This document shows, one piece after another, positions 1 through 7,396 of a stretch of DNA of 15,383 nt. The DNA lies in assembly GCA_020724025.1 (NCBI GenBank), contig DYHU01000061.1, positions 1 through 15,383 of the forward strand, written 5' to 3'. The position numbers were made by a program, and so were the translations under genes. The stretch comes from Syntrophorhabdus sp. Lineage in GTDB: Bacteria; Desulfobacterota; BSN033; UBA1163. The first letter of the stretch is position 1. Each line of letters begins with the position of its first letter. The notes under the pieces are model-generated. The model did no database searches. It saw only the letters and a list, made by a program, of their open reading frames with translations, and was not told where the DNA came from.

Positions 1-704
1 TTATCCCCGTTTGCCGTATACCAGATGCGAATGTTTCCCTCCTTCTCTCCAAAGCTCGAGAAGGCGGTCGTCGACTCAAGGCAGACGGCATCCACCTCCC
101 CAAGAATCTTCGATTTCACTTTCGACTTCTTCGAATGAAAGACCATCTGACGGAACTTCACCCCATCGAAGATCGCCATCCGGACCTCCTGGTCCGGAGG
201 AAGGCCCTCCTTTAAATGGTATCGGGCAAACATGGCAAGGGGATCGTAAGCGTGGGATGGGAAGAAGACCTCTCTCTTCTCTCCAGCCCCTTTCTTCTCC
301 ACAATGGCTTTAGGATGGATGGGATCGAAGGTGATGGTCTGCGAATAATTTTTTCTCTCCGTGAAAAGGCCCTCCTGATCGATCTCCTTCACATATCGGA
401 GCGGAGAGAAGGGGTCCATCTCCATGAAAGAGGTGAAGCGGTTATTCATCCGGAACATAAACCCGGGGACTTTGAGGGAAATCACCTGGGCCTCAATCTT
501 ATGGAGATTCTTCCCTTGTTCCGAATATCCATTTCCGATTCTGATCGTCGCTTTGAGGATAGGGATGCCAAGCTTCTTGGCTATGTAATGGAAAGATTTT
601 TCTGATCCGTTCTCCGGGTTGGGGACCCGCCCCTGTCCTCCACCATAGGCTGGCGATCCGAACATCAAAATCATCATGATAATAAGCAAGGGGCCTATTC
701 TCAA
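1..704 (-). CDS. Exported DUF3108-family protein, C-terminus cut by window edge
   Basis: The frame stays open from 704 to base 1 (234 codons), so the 3' end lies outside the window. I chose TTG at 704: it has a GAGGG ribosome-binding site 7 nt upstream and gives a typical signal peptide (Arg2, then a hydrophobic stretch rich in Ile, Leu and Met, then GSPAYG). The ATG at 746 in the same frame would place a 14-nt tandem repeat inside the gene and almost coincide with the predicted transcription start. The mature part is beta-rich and matches my memory of DUF3108: a start like FHYIAKKLGIPILKATI, a DPFSPLRY segment, a TFDP segment and a DPLAMFARYHLKEG segment near residue 155. These are predicted periplasmic or outer-membrane-associated proteins of unknown function. 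No catalytic motif is visible. The family call is from pattern memory; the exported nature is more secure. Confidence 0.68.
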   Translation of the reverse strand, partial: MRIGPLLIIMMILMFGSPAYGGGQGRVPNPENGSEKSFHYIAKKLGIPILKATIRIGNGYSEQGKNLHKIEAQVISLKVPGFMFRMNNRFTSFMEMDPFSPLRYVKEIDQEGLFTERKNYSQTITFDPIHPKAIVEKKGAGEKREVFFPSHAYDPLAMFARYHLKEGLPPDQEVRMAIFDGVKFRQMVFHSKKSKVKSKILGEVDAVCLESTTAFSSFGEKEGNIRIWYTANGD

Positions 705-707
705 TTT

Positions 708-749
708 CCAACCCTCATTTCCTATTTCCCATTTCTTATTTCCCATTTC
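708..749 (-). repeat. Three tandem 14-nt units before the DUF3108 start
   Basis: Read on the minus strand, GAAATGGGAAATAA (749-736) is followed by GAAATGGGAAATAG (735-722) and a decayed third copy (721-708). The units lie between the probable -10 box and the TTG start, so they would form most of the mRNA leader. Unit length is not a multiple of three, which argues against the stretch being coding. Confidence 0.7.
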
Positions 750-753
750 TTTA

Positions 754-781
754 ATTATCCATCAAAATACCTATTTGTCCA
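754..781 (-). promoter_or_regulatory. Possible sigma70-type promoter for the DUF3108 gene
   Basis: On the minus strand TGGACA (781-776) and GATAAT (759-754) each match consensus at five of six bases with a 16-nt spacer. The start point would fall near 747, giving a leader of about 43 nt to the TTG at 704. The rest of the 705-897 gap holds only a short palindrome GCATGCATGC (801-810); no terminator for nrdJ is evident. Confidence 0.35.
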
Positions 782-897
782 GAAAAATCTATCCTGACTG
801 GCATGCATGCTATTGTGTTTTGTATGTATGAGATATTTTATGGAAGGAAAGAAAGATGAAATGGTTAAATATCCTATGCTCGATGCGCCATGCCATC

Positions 898-3800
898 CTA
901 CCCGCAATCCGAATAGCCGCAGAAACACTTCACGCAGCCCTCTTCAAAGATGAGAGGGCCTCCGCACTCAGGACAGGCCCCTCTCAGAAAAACTCCACTC
1001 ATTCCCTGCGGAGAATTTTTCGTCTTTTCCGGATGGCTTGGCAACATCTCCCTCTCTATGGCACCACCCCTTTGTGTCTTCATCTTTTGAATGTGCCATT
1101 CGATTGCCTTGGCCACTGCATCCGAACAGGAGAGAACCTTCCCGTTCTGGTGCCAGACCGGCATATGGCAACTGATCCCTTTCAACTGCCGGATGATATC
1201 TTCGGGTTCGATACTCGATCGAAAGGCGAGAGAGACCAGACGGCCGATGGCCTCTGATTGGGAGGCCGCACACCCCCCTGCCTTTCCTATCTGATTGAAG
1301 ATCTCAAAAAGGTGTCCTTCCTCATCCTCATTGACCGTCACATAGATGTTGCCGCAACCTGTCCGGATCTTCCAGGTGGAGCCATGGATCACATCCCGGC
1401 GCGCCCTCGGTTTCCTCTCCATCTTCGACAGGTCCTCCCCGGCCCCTGCCCGATCTTCCTCCGAAGCGCCCAATCCCTTATAGAGGACCTGTTTCTCCCT
1501 GCTCCTGTCCCGGTAGATCGTCACTCCTTTACAACCTAACTGATAGGCCAGCTCATAAACTTTTGCCACATCGTCCACTGCGGCTTCATGAGGGAAGTTG
1601 ACTGTCTTTGAGACTGCATTGTCCGTATATTTCTGAAAGGCGGCTTGCATCCGGATATGATCTTCAGGAGAGATATCGTGGGCCGTGACGAAGAGATGTC
1701 TGATCCTCTCCGGAACCTCTGCAAGGTCCTCAATGTGGCCCATCTGGGCGATCTTCCTCATCAGATCTTCAGTATAGAACCCTTCCTCTCTGGCCATCGC
1801 TTCGAAGAAGGGATTGATCTCCAGAAGCTCCTTTCCGTCCAGGACATGACGGACAAAGGCCAGCGCAAAGAGGGGTTCAATCCCTGAGGAGGTCCCTGCA
1901 ATGATGGAGATCGTCCCTGCGGGAGCAATCGTTGTGACGGTTGCATTCCTCATCGCATCCCATCGGTCTTTTAAGGCGCTGCCTTCGAAATTGGGGAAGG
2001 CCCCTCTTCTCAGGGCCAACTCACGGGAGGCTTTCCTTCCTCCCTCCTGGATAAAAGCCATCACCTTCTCCCCGGTCTCAAAAGCCTTCGGATGGTCATA
2101 AGGAATTCCCAATTGAATCAGGAGGTCGGCAAAACCCATCACTCCCAGGCCGATCTTCCGGTTGGCCTTGGTCATGGCCTCAATCTGGGGAAGGGTGTAG
2201 CGGTTCATGTCGATCACATTGTCCAGAAAATGGACCGCCCTTTCAGTGACCCAACCCAGCCTCTCCCAGTCGACCTCCCCGCTTTTGACCATATGGGCAA
2301 GGTTGATGGAGCCAAGGTTGCAGGACTCATAGGGGAGAAGGGGTTGCTCGCCACAATTATGGACCAAAATACCATTTGCCTCAAATGCCCTGACTTCAGG
2401 AACCCTGACATCGAAAACACCTTCTTCTCCTAGAGGTCTCACCGTCTTTACTCTTGCAAGAAACCTATCCCTATATAAGGTTCTATGATATGATGAGAGT
2501 TTTTCATCCAGAAGTTTCTGTTTTTGTATGTCAGAAAAACCTATCACCCTTGAAAACATTATAAGATTATCTTTTGTAATAGTGAGTTCATGATTTGCTT
2601 TTGTGTGATAAGACTTACTACCCCCTTTTCCATTTGGAAGGTTTTTTTGTTTTTCTTTAATCCTGTTCTCATACAGTGTAGATGCAATCCCCAGCCTCAG
2701 AAGCATCCTCTGAACACCCAACAGTGTTTCAATCTTTGATTGTGAAAGTCGTACGCTTATACCTTTTTTATGATCACCGAGAATACAACCATCTGCATCA
2801 AAAAGACCTCTCAAGAATCCTTGATAGAAAACAGAGCTTGCTGATTCTATCTTCTCTGAAGTGCCTTTGAACAGATGGGAGAGCCCGAAACGTTCGGCGA
2901 GATCATGGAGTGATCTCATCCTGAGCCGATATTCCTTCCTTTCTGCAAGCGGTTTTTGGAAACCGGCAAAATCCTTTCTGTGAGGGAGCGAGGCAATATA
3001 TCTTTCGACTTCTCTTCGAATAGAATGAGAGCCCGCCCCTTCTCCCCATACTGAGAGGACGGCATTTTCCTTCTTTATTGTCCCATCTCCTACCAGGAGA
3101 CCGAGGAGGTAGCCTTCTTCAAAACTCCCTGCCCCTTCCCAATCAAGGCCACGGTTATTGGAGAGAACAAGGATATCCCCTTCCTTTAAATCACCCATTT
3201 TCTTCCATGTCGTTTTGATTTTTTTCCGGGTTACCTTTTCCGCTGTAAGCAATGGATGATCAGCAGTGGTCTTCAATCTATATCCACGATCCGTAATCAC
3301 CTCAAAGACTGTCTTCTGGCCTGTGTAAAAAAATCCTTCATCATCCGTTAAATTAAATTTACCGTTAAGAAGTAACCCGGTTTTTTTACCGATTATGTCT
3401 CCGATTTTCATAGGGCCACTGCTTGTGGTGATCCACGTGTCGGCAGTAAGGCAGGGGTTGGTGCTCTCAATCGGGCCGACCTGGGGAGTGGGATTGTCCT
3501 CATTGATCCGGTCGATGAAGATGATCCCCGGATCCCCGTTCTTCCAGGCATAATAAACCATCTTCTCAAAAACTTCTTTCGCATCGAGAAGACGGACAAT
3601 CTCCTTTGTCCTCGGATTTCGGAGGGGATACTTTTCGCCCTTTTCAACAGCCTCCATAAATTCATTCGTGGCCGCCACGGAGATATTAAAATTGTTGAAG
3701 CGGTGATCTTCATCCTTGCATTTAATAAAATCGAGGATATCCGGATGGTCCGCCCGTAGGATGCCCATATTGGCTCCCCTTCGTGTTCCCCCCTGCTTGA

Positions 3801-4272
3801 TCGCCTCCGTCGCATTATCGAAGACGCTCATGAAGGAGACCGGACCGCTTGAAACTCCCTTGGTGGAACCCACCACATCATTCTTTGGCCTGAGCCTGGA
3901 GAAGGCAAATCCCGTTCCGCCGCCGCTCTTCTGAATCAGGGCCATCTGTTTAACCGCATCGAAGATTTCCTCCATCGAATCCCCTACAGGGAGAACAAAA
4001 CAGGCGGAGAGTTGCTGGAGTTCCCTGCCCGCATTCATCAGGGTGGGCGAGTTGGGAAGAAAGTCGAGCGAGGCCATCAGGTCATAGAACTCCGCTTCAA
4101 TGGAAGTGAGGTCTACGGAAGGGTCATAAAGCCGGTCTGCCTGGGCGATATTTCTGGCGACCCGCCGGAAGAGATCTTCTGGGGTTTCAACGATATTCCC
4201 CTGAAGATCCTTTAACAGGTATCGCTTCTCAAGGACAGCGATGGCATTCTGTGTCAGATGAATCACTCCCAT
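898..4272 (-). CDS. nrdJ: Class II adenosylcobalamin-dependent ribonucleotide reductase with intein
   Basis: NrdJ reduces ribonucleotides to deoxyribonucleotides in the cytoplasm using a B12-generated thiyl radical. The precursor is 1124 aa; removing the 366-aa intein leaves 758 aa, normal for the family. Visible extein signatures are FLPNSPTLMNAGR (71-83), the redox cysteine in LSACF (Cys91), TGFAFSRLRP, GGTRRGANMGIL (161-172), the radical-site NP|CGEQ split by the intein, and ESCNLGSINL, whose cysteine is 11 residues after the catalytic one as expected for the second redox cysteine. APAGTISIIAGTSSGIEP follows. The C-terminal part has a TSCPD-like domain (about 960-1055) and a cysteine-rich tail beginning CPECGG, which probably re-reduces the active site. 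No N-terminal ATP cone is visible. The ATG at 4272 follows a purine-rich GGGAGGGGAGGA. The gene is divergent from the transporter operon, with NrdR-like boxes upstream. Confidence 0.96.
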   Translation of the reverse strand: MGVIHLTQNAIAVLEKRYLLKDLQGNIVETPEDLFRRVARNIAQADRLYDPSVDLTSIEAEFYDLMASLDFLPNSPTLMNAGRELQQLSACFVLPVGDSMEEIFDAVKQMALIQKSGGGTGFAFSRLRPKNDVVGSTKGVSSGPVSFMSVFDNATEAIKQGGTRRGANMGILRADHPDILDFIKCKDEDHRFNNFNISVAATNEFMEAVEKGEKYPLRNPRTKEIVRLLDAKEVFEKMVYYAWKNGDPGIIFIDRINEDNPTPQVGPIESTNPCLTADTWITTSSGPMKIGDIIGKKTGLLLNGKFNLTDDEGFFYTGQKTVFEVITDRGYRLKTTADHPLLTAEKVTRKKIKTTWKKMGDLKEGDILVLSNNRGLDWEGAGSFEEGYLLGLLVGDGTIKKENAVLSVWGEGAGSHSIRREVERYIASLPHRKDFAGFQKPLAERKEYRLRMRSLHDLAERFGLSHLFKGTSEKIESASSVFYQGFLRGLFDADGCILGDHKKGISVRLSQSKIETLLGVQRMLLRLGIASTLYENRIKEKQKNLPNGKGGSKSYHTKANHELTITKDNLIMFSRVIGFSDIQKQKLLDEKLSSYHRTLYRDRFLARVKTVRPLGEEGVFDVRVPEVRAFEANGILVHNCGEQPLLPYESCNLGSINLAHMVKSGEVDWERLGWVTERAVHFLDNVIDMNRYTLPQIEAMTKANRKIGLGVMGFADLLIQLGIPYDHPKAFETGEKVMAFIQEGGRKASRELALRRGAFPNFEGSALKDRWDAMRNATVTTIAPAGTISIIAGTSSGIEPLFALAFVRHVLDGKELLEINPFFEAMAREEGFYTEDLMRKIAQMGHIEDLAEVPERIRHLFVTAHDISPEDHIRMQAAFQKYTDNAVSKTVNFPHEAAVDDVAKVYELAYQLGCKGVTIYRDRSREKQVLYKGLGASEEDRAGAGEDLSKMERKPRARRDVIHGSTWKIRTGCGNIYVTVNEDEEGHLFEIFNQIGKAGGCAASQSEAIGRLVSLAFRSSIEPEDIIRQLKGISCHMPVWHQNGKVLSCSDAVAKAIEWHIQKMKTQRGGAIEREMLPSHPEKTKNSPQGMSGVFLRGACPECGGPLIFEEGCVKCFCGYSDCG
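2356..3453 (-). other. Intein with LAGLIDADG homing endonuclease inside NrdJ
   Basis: This is an in-frame insertion of 366 codons, precursor residues 274-639. It begins with Cys1 (CLTADTWITT, block A). Block B has TTADH (Thr63, His66). Two LAGLIDADG helices are present, LLGLLVGDG (116-124, Asp123) and LRGLFDADG (214-222, Asp221), both with the acidic metal ligand. It ends VHN (His365, Asn366) followed by Cys as the +1 residue, so every standard cis-splicing residue is present and the endonuclease looks intact. The +1 Cys is also the RNR radical cysteine of NPCGE. My hand counts give 58/180 G+C (32%) at 2461-2640 inside the intein against 69/120 (58%) at 2161-2280 in the extein, consistent with acquisition from elsewhere. 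No frameshift or stop is seen. Confidence 0.96.
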
Positions 4273-4291
4273 TCCTCCCCTCCCTGGTTAC

Positions 4292-4310
4292 CCTGTCTGC
4301 GGCAGGCAGG
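4292..4310 (-). other. Imperfect hairpin in the nrdJ leader
   Basis: CCTGTCTGC (4292-4300) and GCAGGCAGG (4302-4310) pair with one mismatch around a 1-nt centre. It sits between the proposed nrdJ promoter and the ribosome-binding site. It may be a dispersed repeat; no riboswitch features are visible. Confidence 0.4.
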
Positions 4311-4325
4311 CACAATATTTATGTC
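4310..4325. promoter_or_regulatory. Degenerate NrdR-box-like site (distal to -35)
   Basis: GCACAATATTTATGTC keeps the left half of the NrdR-box consensus ACACWATATATWGTGT as I remember it, but its right half is poor (about 10 of 16). Its start is 31 bp from the start of the better box at 4341, about three helical turns, which is the usual arrangement of paired NrdR boxes. Confidence 0.5.
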
Positions 4326-4333
4326 ACAATAGA

Positions 4334-4362
4334 AAAGTTAACACAATATTTTGTGCTGTCAA
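4334..4362 (-). promoter_or_regulatory. nrdJ: Probable nrdJ promoter
   Basis: On the minus strand a perfect TTGACA (4362-4357) is followed at 16-17 nt by a poor -10 (TAACTT or AACTTT, 4340-4334). The strong NrdR-like box occupies the spacer exactly, a position where a bound repressor would block RNA polymerase. The -10 is weak, so the exact start is uncertain. Confidence 0.45.
4341..4356. promoter_or_regulatory. NrdR box
   Basis: ACACAATATTTTGTGC matches ACACWATATATWGTGT at 14 of 16 positions and is nearly palindromic. NrdR is the ATP-cone repressor of ribonucleotide reductase genes. The location directly upstream of nrdJ, within its promoter spacer, and the 31-bp offset to a second partial box support the call. 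An nrdR gene is not in the window. Confidence 0.75.
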
Positions 4363-4399
4363 GTAAAATTTATTGGGTTGGGCATGGCAACCATTCTCC

Positions 4400-4426
4400 T
4401 TGACAAAACGGATTTTCTAGTATAAT
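4400..4426 (+). promoter_or_regulatory. Strong sigma70-type promoter of the amino acid transporter operon
   Basis: TTGACA (4400-4405) and TATAAT (4421-4426) are both perfect consensus hexamers, with a somewhat short 15-nt spacer. The start would be near 4433, giving a leader of about 37 nt containing AAGGAGG (4455-4461), 8 nt before the ATG at 4470. No operator-like palindrome overlaps it. Confidence 0.75.
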
Positions 4427-4469
4427 TTCATCTCACAAAGACCAATTCGTTTGAAAGGAGGAAAATTAT

Positions 4470-5270
4470 ATGCGAAGTAAAATAATAACAATATTATTCA
4501 TTCTCCTCACCCTGATTCTATCCTTTTCGGGCGAAGTGACCGCAGGAACCCTCCAGGATGTGAAGGCCAGAGGCAAACTGGTTGCAGGGGTTAAGACCGA
4601 CTTCCCGCCCTTTGGATTCGTCGATGAAAAAGGAGTGAACAAAGGATTTGATCCGGACATTGCGAGGGCTCTGGCCAAAGAACTTTTCGGAAAAGAAGAC
4701 GCCGTAGAACTGGTGGCGGTCACTTCGGCCAATAGAATCCCCTTTCTGACCACAGGGAAGATCGACATCATCCTGGCCAGTATGACCATCACGGAAGAAC
4801 GAAAGAAGGTCATCGATTACAGCAATCCCTATTTTATGTCCGGCCACCTCCTGATTGTCCATAAGGACAGCAAGGTCGAGAAGGTTCAGGACCTCGCCGG
4901 GAAAAAAGTCTCTACCACTCAGGGTTCGACGGGTGACATGGTCATCGGAAAACTGGTCCCCACTGCGGAACGGATCAAATTCCAGCATAACTCTGAATCG
5001 CTTCAGGCATTGAAAGATCGCCGAACGGAGGCTTTTATCCAGGACGATGTTCTTCTTCTCGACCTCCAGAAGAGAAATCCGGAATTAAAGATCGTGGGAT
5101 GGCCGCCCTTCGAGTCCGCCCCTTATGGATTGGGAGTCCGAAAAGGGGACCAGGAGTGGCTTGACTTTGTGGATGCTACCTTAAACAAAATGAAAAAGAC
5201 AGGCGAATATCAGAAACTCTGGGATAAATGGTTTGGAGAAAACAAGAAAGTCCTCCTTGAACTGAAATAA
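4470..5270 (+). CDS. Polar amino acid ABC transporter, periplasmic binding protein
   Basis: This is a family 3 solute-binding protein (SBP_bac_3), 266 aa, the usual length. A signal peptide occupies residues 1-25 (Arg/Lys start, Ile/Leu-rich core, cleavage likely after VTA). There is no lipobox cysteine, so the protein should be free in the periplasm. The mature part shows KLVAGVKTDFPPFGF, GFDPDIARALAKEL, Arg89 in SANRIPFLTTGKID (the usual carboxylate-binding arginine), ASMTITEERKKVIDYSNPYF (the family signature), STTQGST, and Asp192/193 in the FIQDD segment, which commonly holds the ligand amino group. Similar wording occurs in Asp/Glu/Gln binders such as PEB1a, so an acidic or amide amino acid is likely but unproven. 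It has its own strong promoter and ribosome-binding site and is followed by an attenuating hairpin before the permeases. Confidence 0.93.
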   Translation: MRSKIITILFILLTLILSFSGEVTAGTLQDVKARGKLVAGVKTDFPPFGFVDEKGVNKGFDPDIARALAKELFGKEDAVELVAVTSANRIPFLTTGKIDIILASMTITEERKKVIDYSNPYFMSGHLLIVHKDSKVEKVQDLAGKKVSTTQGSTGDMVIGKLVPTAERIKFQHNSESLQALKDRRTEAFIQDDVLLLDLQKRNPELKIVGWPPFESAPYGLGVRKGDQEWLDFVDATLNKMKKTGEYQKLWDKWFGENKKVLLELK

Positions 5271-5293
5271 CACTTGAGAGAAGGGGGTTGCCG

Positions 5294-5324
5294 ATGGGGT
5301 TGGGTGATATCCCAACCCCATTTT
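5294..5324 (+). terminator. Intercistronic hairpin, partial terminator after the binding-protein gene
   Basis: ATGGGGTTGGG (5294-5304) and CCCAACCCCAT (5311-5321) form a perfect 11-bp stem with a 6-nt loop (TGATAT), followed by TTTTATT. This is a good Rho-independent terminator with a short T tract, or an RNA-stabilising hairpin. It lies 24 nt after the binding-protein stop and ends 8 nt before the first permease start. Confidence 0.8.
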
Positions 5325-5331
5325 ATTCCTG

Positions 5332-5994
5332 ATGGGCTACCAATTAGATCCCTCTGTCATCATCAAACATCTTCCTCTCTTCCTCAAGGGAGTTTTACTC
5401 ACGGTGGAGATCTCCTTCTTCGCTATCCTTATTGGATTATGCATAGGAATCTTAGCCGCTGTTGCAAGAACTTCGAGATTTAAAATCCTCAATCTCATTG
5501 GAGCCGTTTATGTAGAGGTATTCCGAAATACACCGCTTCTCATTCAGATCTTCATCATCTTTTTCGGACTTCCAAGCATCGGTGTTAAACTTTCTGCTTA
5601 TTTCTCTGGCTTAACTGCCCTGGTTCTCTATGTAGGAGCTTACAACACAGAGGTGATCCGCGCTGGCCTAGAGGCTATTCCCAGGGGGCAGATCGAGGCG
5701 GCCAAATCTATAGGGCTCACCGGGGTTCAAACTTTTCTTTATATTATCCTTCCACAAACGTTCCGGATTTCTCTTCCAGCCCTCGGTAATAACTGGGTTG
5801 CCTTAGTTAAAAATTCTTCTCTCGTCTCGGTGATCGGGATGGTGGAATTGACCTGGGTTGCGTTGGACCTCAATGCGCTGACCTTCCGGTCTTTTGAACT
5901 CTTTGGGGCCGCCACCCTCTTCTATCTCATCCTGATTTTTATTTTGATCAATATTCAGAACTTTGTGGAGAGACGGTTTACTTATAAAACGTAA
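5332..5994 (+). CDS. Amino acid ABC transporter permease (HisMQ/GlnP family), first subunit
   Basis: This inner-membrane subunit (220 aa) forms half of the import channel with the next gene product. Hydrophobic segments fall around residues 12-44, 57-80, 88-107, 147-170 and 190-210, as expected for about five transmembrane helices. VEVFRNTPLLIQIFIIFFGLP (61-81) is a family hallmark. The cytoplasmic EAA loop, which docks the ATPase, is EAAKSIGLTG...YIILPQ (122-142). The ATG at 5332 gives the standard N-terminus, but no Shine-Dalgarno is visible because the terminator-like hairpin lies immediately upstream; translation may depend on how that RNA folds. Confidence 0.93.
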   Translation: MGYQLDPSVIIKHLPLFLKGVLLTVEISFFAILIGLCIGILAAVARTSRFKILNLIGAVYVEVFRNTPLLIQIFIIFFGLPSIGVKLSAYFSGLTALVLYVGAYNTEVIRAGLEAIPRGQIEAAKSIGLTGVQTFLYIILPQTFRISLPALGNNWVALVKNSSLVSVIGMVELTWVALDLNALTFRSFELFGAATLFYLILIFILINIQNFVERRFTYKT

Positions 5995-6002
5995 AAGACA
6001 AT

Positions 6003-6656
6003 ATGTTCGATTTTGATGTCATCGCCAAAAATCTTCCTTACCTGCTCTCCGGTGTTAAATTCACGATTGCACTGGCCTGCCTGGTCATCATCCTGGGAAC
6101 TTTTTTGGGGGTGATCTTTGGTATCCTCAAACTTTCCAAAAATCGACTGATCCGATACCCTGTGGGCTTCATCGTGGAACTGACTCGGGATACCCCCATC
6201 ATCATGCAGATGTTCTTCATCTTTTTCGGTCTCCCTGCGTTGGGAATTCGCCTGAACACCTTCCCTTCAGCCGCTCTGGCGATGAGCTTCTTTGCTGCAG
6301 GCAATACCGCTGAGATCGTTCGAGGAGCCATCGATTCCCTTCCCACAGGTCAATTCGACGCAGCCAAATCATTGGGAATGAACTATCTCCAAATGATGAT
6401 CTATGTGATCATTCCACAAGCTCTTCGCCGGATGATTCCGCCAATGATGGGCCTCTTCACCACCCTCATCAAAGACACTTCACTGGCCGCTATCATCGGT
6501 GCTTTTGAACTGACACGGGCAGGACAGGAGGTCATTGAGAGGACATTCCGCTCTCTCGAAATCTATTTGGTCGTCGCAGCCATTTATTTCATCATCTGTT
6601 ATCCCCTCTCCTATTACACTCGAAAGATGGAAAAAGCGAGAGTAACAGGCTTCTGA
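6003..6656 (+). CDS. Amino acid ABC transporter permease, second subunit
   Basis: This 217-aa inner-membrane permease is a paralogue of the preceding one and starts 8 nt after its stop. [21 protein letters not shown] (58-78) is the family hallmark, and the ATPase-docking EAA loop is [10 protein letters not shown]...YVIIPQ (119-139). A heterodimeric pair of HisMQ permeases with a binding protein and one ATPase is the normal polar amino acid importer layout. The Shine-Dalgarno is weak (AAAAGACA upstream), so translational coupling to the gene before is likely. Confidence 0.93.
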   Translation: MFDFDVIAKNLPYLLSGVKFTIALACLVIILGTFLGVIFGILKLSKNRLIRYPVGFIVELTRDTPIIMQMFFIFFGLPALGIRLNTFPSAALAMSFFAAGNTAEIVRGAIDSLPTGQFDAAKSLGMNYLQMMIYVIIPQALRRMIPPMMGLFTTLIKDTSLAAIIGAFELTRAGQEVIERTFRSLEIYLVVAAIYFIICYPLSYYTRKMEKARVTGF

Positions 6657-6663
6657 GGTCATT

Positions 6664-7389
6664 ATGATTGAAGTCAGAGATATCTACAAAAGTTTTGGAA
6701 AGGTGAAAGCCCTTAATGGAGTGAGCGCTACCATTAAAAAGGGAGAGGTGGTGGTCATCATCGGTCCGAGTGGCTCTGGAAAGTCCACTTTTCTTCGATG
6801 CCTGAACCACCTTGAAAAGATCGATCGGGGAACCATCATTATCGATAATATTCCACTGACCGCTTCGAAAACCAATATTCATAAAGTGAGGGAGGAGATC
6901 GGGATGGTCTTTCAACAGTTCAATCTCTTTCCCCATCTCTCCGTTCTCAGAAACATTACCCTGGCCCAGATCAAAGTGAGAAAACGGTCTTCGGAAGAGG
7001 CGGAGCAGATCGCCCGCAACCTTCTGGACAAAGTCGGCATCCCTGAAAAAGCGGACAACTATCCCTTCCAGCTTTCCGGAGGACAACAGCAACGGGTGGC
7101 CATTGCCAGGGCCTTAGCCATGCAACCCAAGATCATGCTCTTTGATGAACCCACTTCGGCTCTGGACCCCGAGATGATCGGAGAGGTCTTGGATGTCATG
7201 AAGAATCTGGCCCGGGAAGGGATGACGATGGTGGTGGTGAGCCACGAGATGGGTTTTGCAAAAGAGGTCGCAGACCGCGTCATCTTCATGGATGAAGGAA
7301 AGATCATCGAAGAAGGAACTCCGGACCAACTCTTCGAACATCCTCGAGAGGAGAGGACACGGGTCTTTTTAAGCAAGGTGCTGAAGTAG
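6664..7389 (+). CDS. Amino acid ABC transporter ATP-binding protein (GlnQ/HisP type)
   Basis: This 241-aa ATPase powers the importer. All nucleotide-binding motifs are intact: Walker [10 protein letters not shown] (34-42), Q-loop [10 protein letters not shown] (Gln84/85), signature LSGGQQQR (137-144), Walker [14 protein letters not shown] (157-169, catalytic Glu162) and the switch histidine in VVSHEMGFA (His194). The [16 protein letters not shown] and [18 protein letters not shown] stretches are typical of the polar amino acid branch. It starts 7 nt after the second permease stop and is followed after 7 nt by the racemase, so all belong to one transcription unit. Confidence 0.96.
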   Translation: MIEVRDIYKSFGKVKALNGVSATIKKGEVVVIIGPSGSGKSTFLRCLNHLEKIDRGTIIIDNIPLTASKTNIHKVREEIGMVFQQFNLFPHLSVLRNITLAQIKVRKRSSEEAEQIARNLLDKVGIPEKADNYPFQLSGGQQQRVAIARALAMQPKIMLFDEPTSALDPEMIGEVLDVMKNLAREGMTMVVVSHEMGFAKEVADRVIFMDEGKIIEEGTPDQLFEHPREERTRVFLSKVLK

Positions 7390-7396
7390 GGGAAAA

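Noticed and set aside
704..746. ATG at 746 as start of the DUF3108 gene
   Set aside because: It would place tandem 14-nt repeats in the coding region and lies at the predicted transcription start; TTG at 704 has a good ribosome-binding site and a cleaner signal peptide.
898..4272. Idea that nrdJ is a fusion or a frameshifted pseudogene because of its 1124-aa length
   Set aside because: The extra 366 residues have complete intein blocks and sit exactly between NP and C; the flanking RNR sequence is continuous and all its key cysteines are present.
4273..4356. Cobalamin riboswitch in front of the B12-dependent RNR
   Set aside because: The leader is only about 60 nt, far too short for a cobalamin riboswitch, and no B12-box-like sequence is visible.
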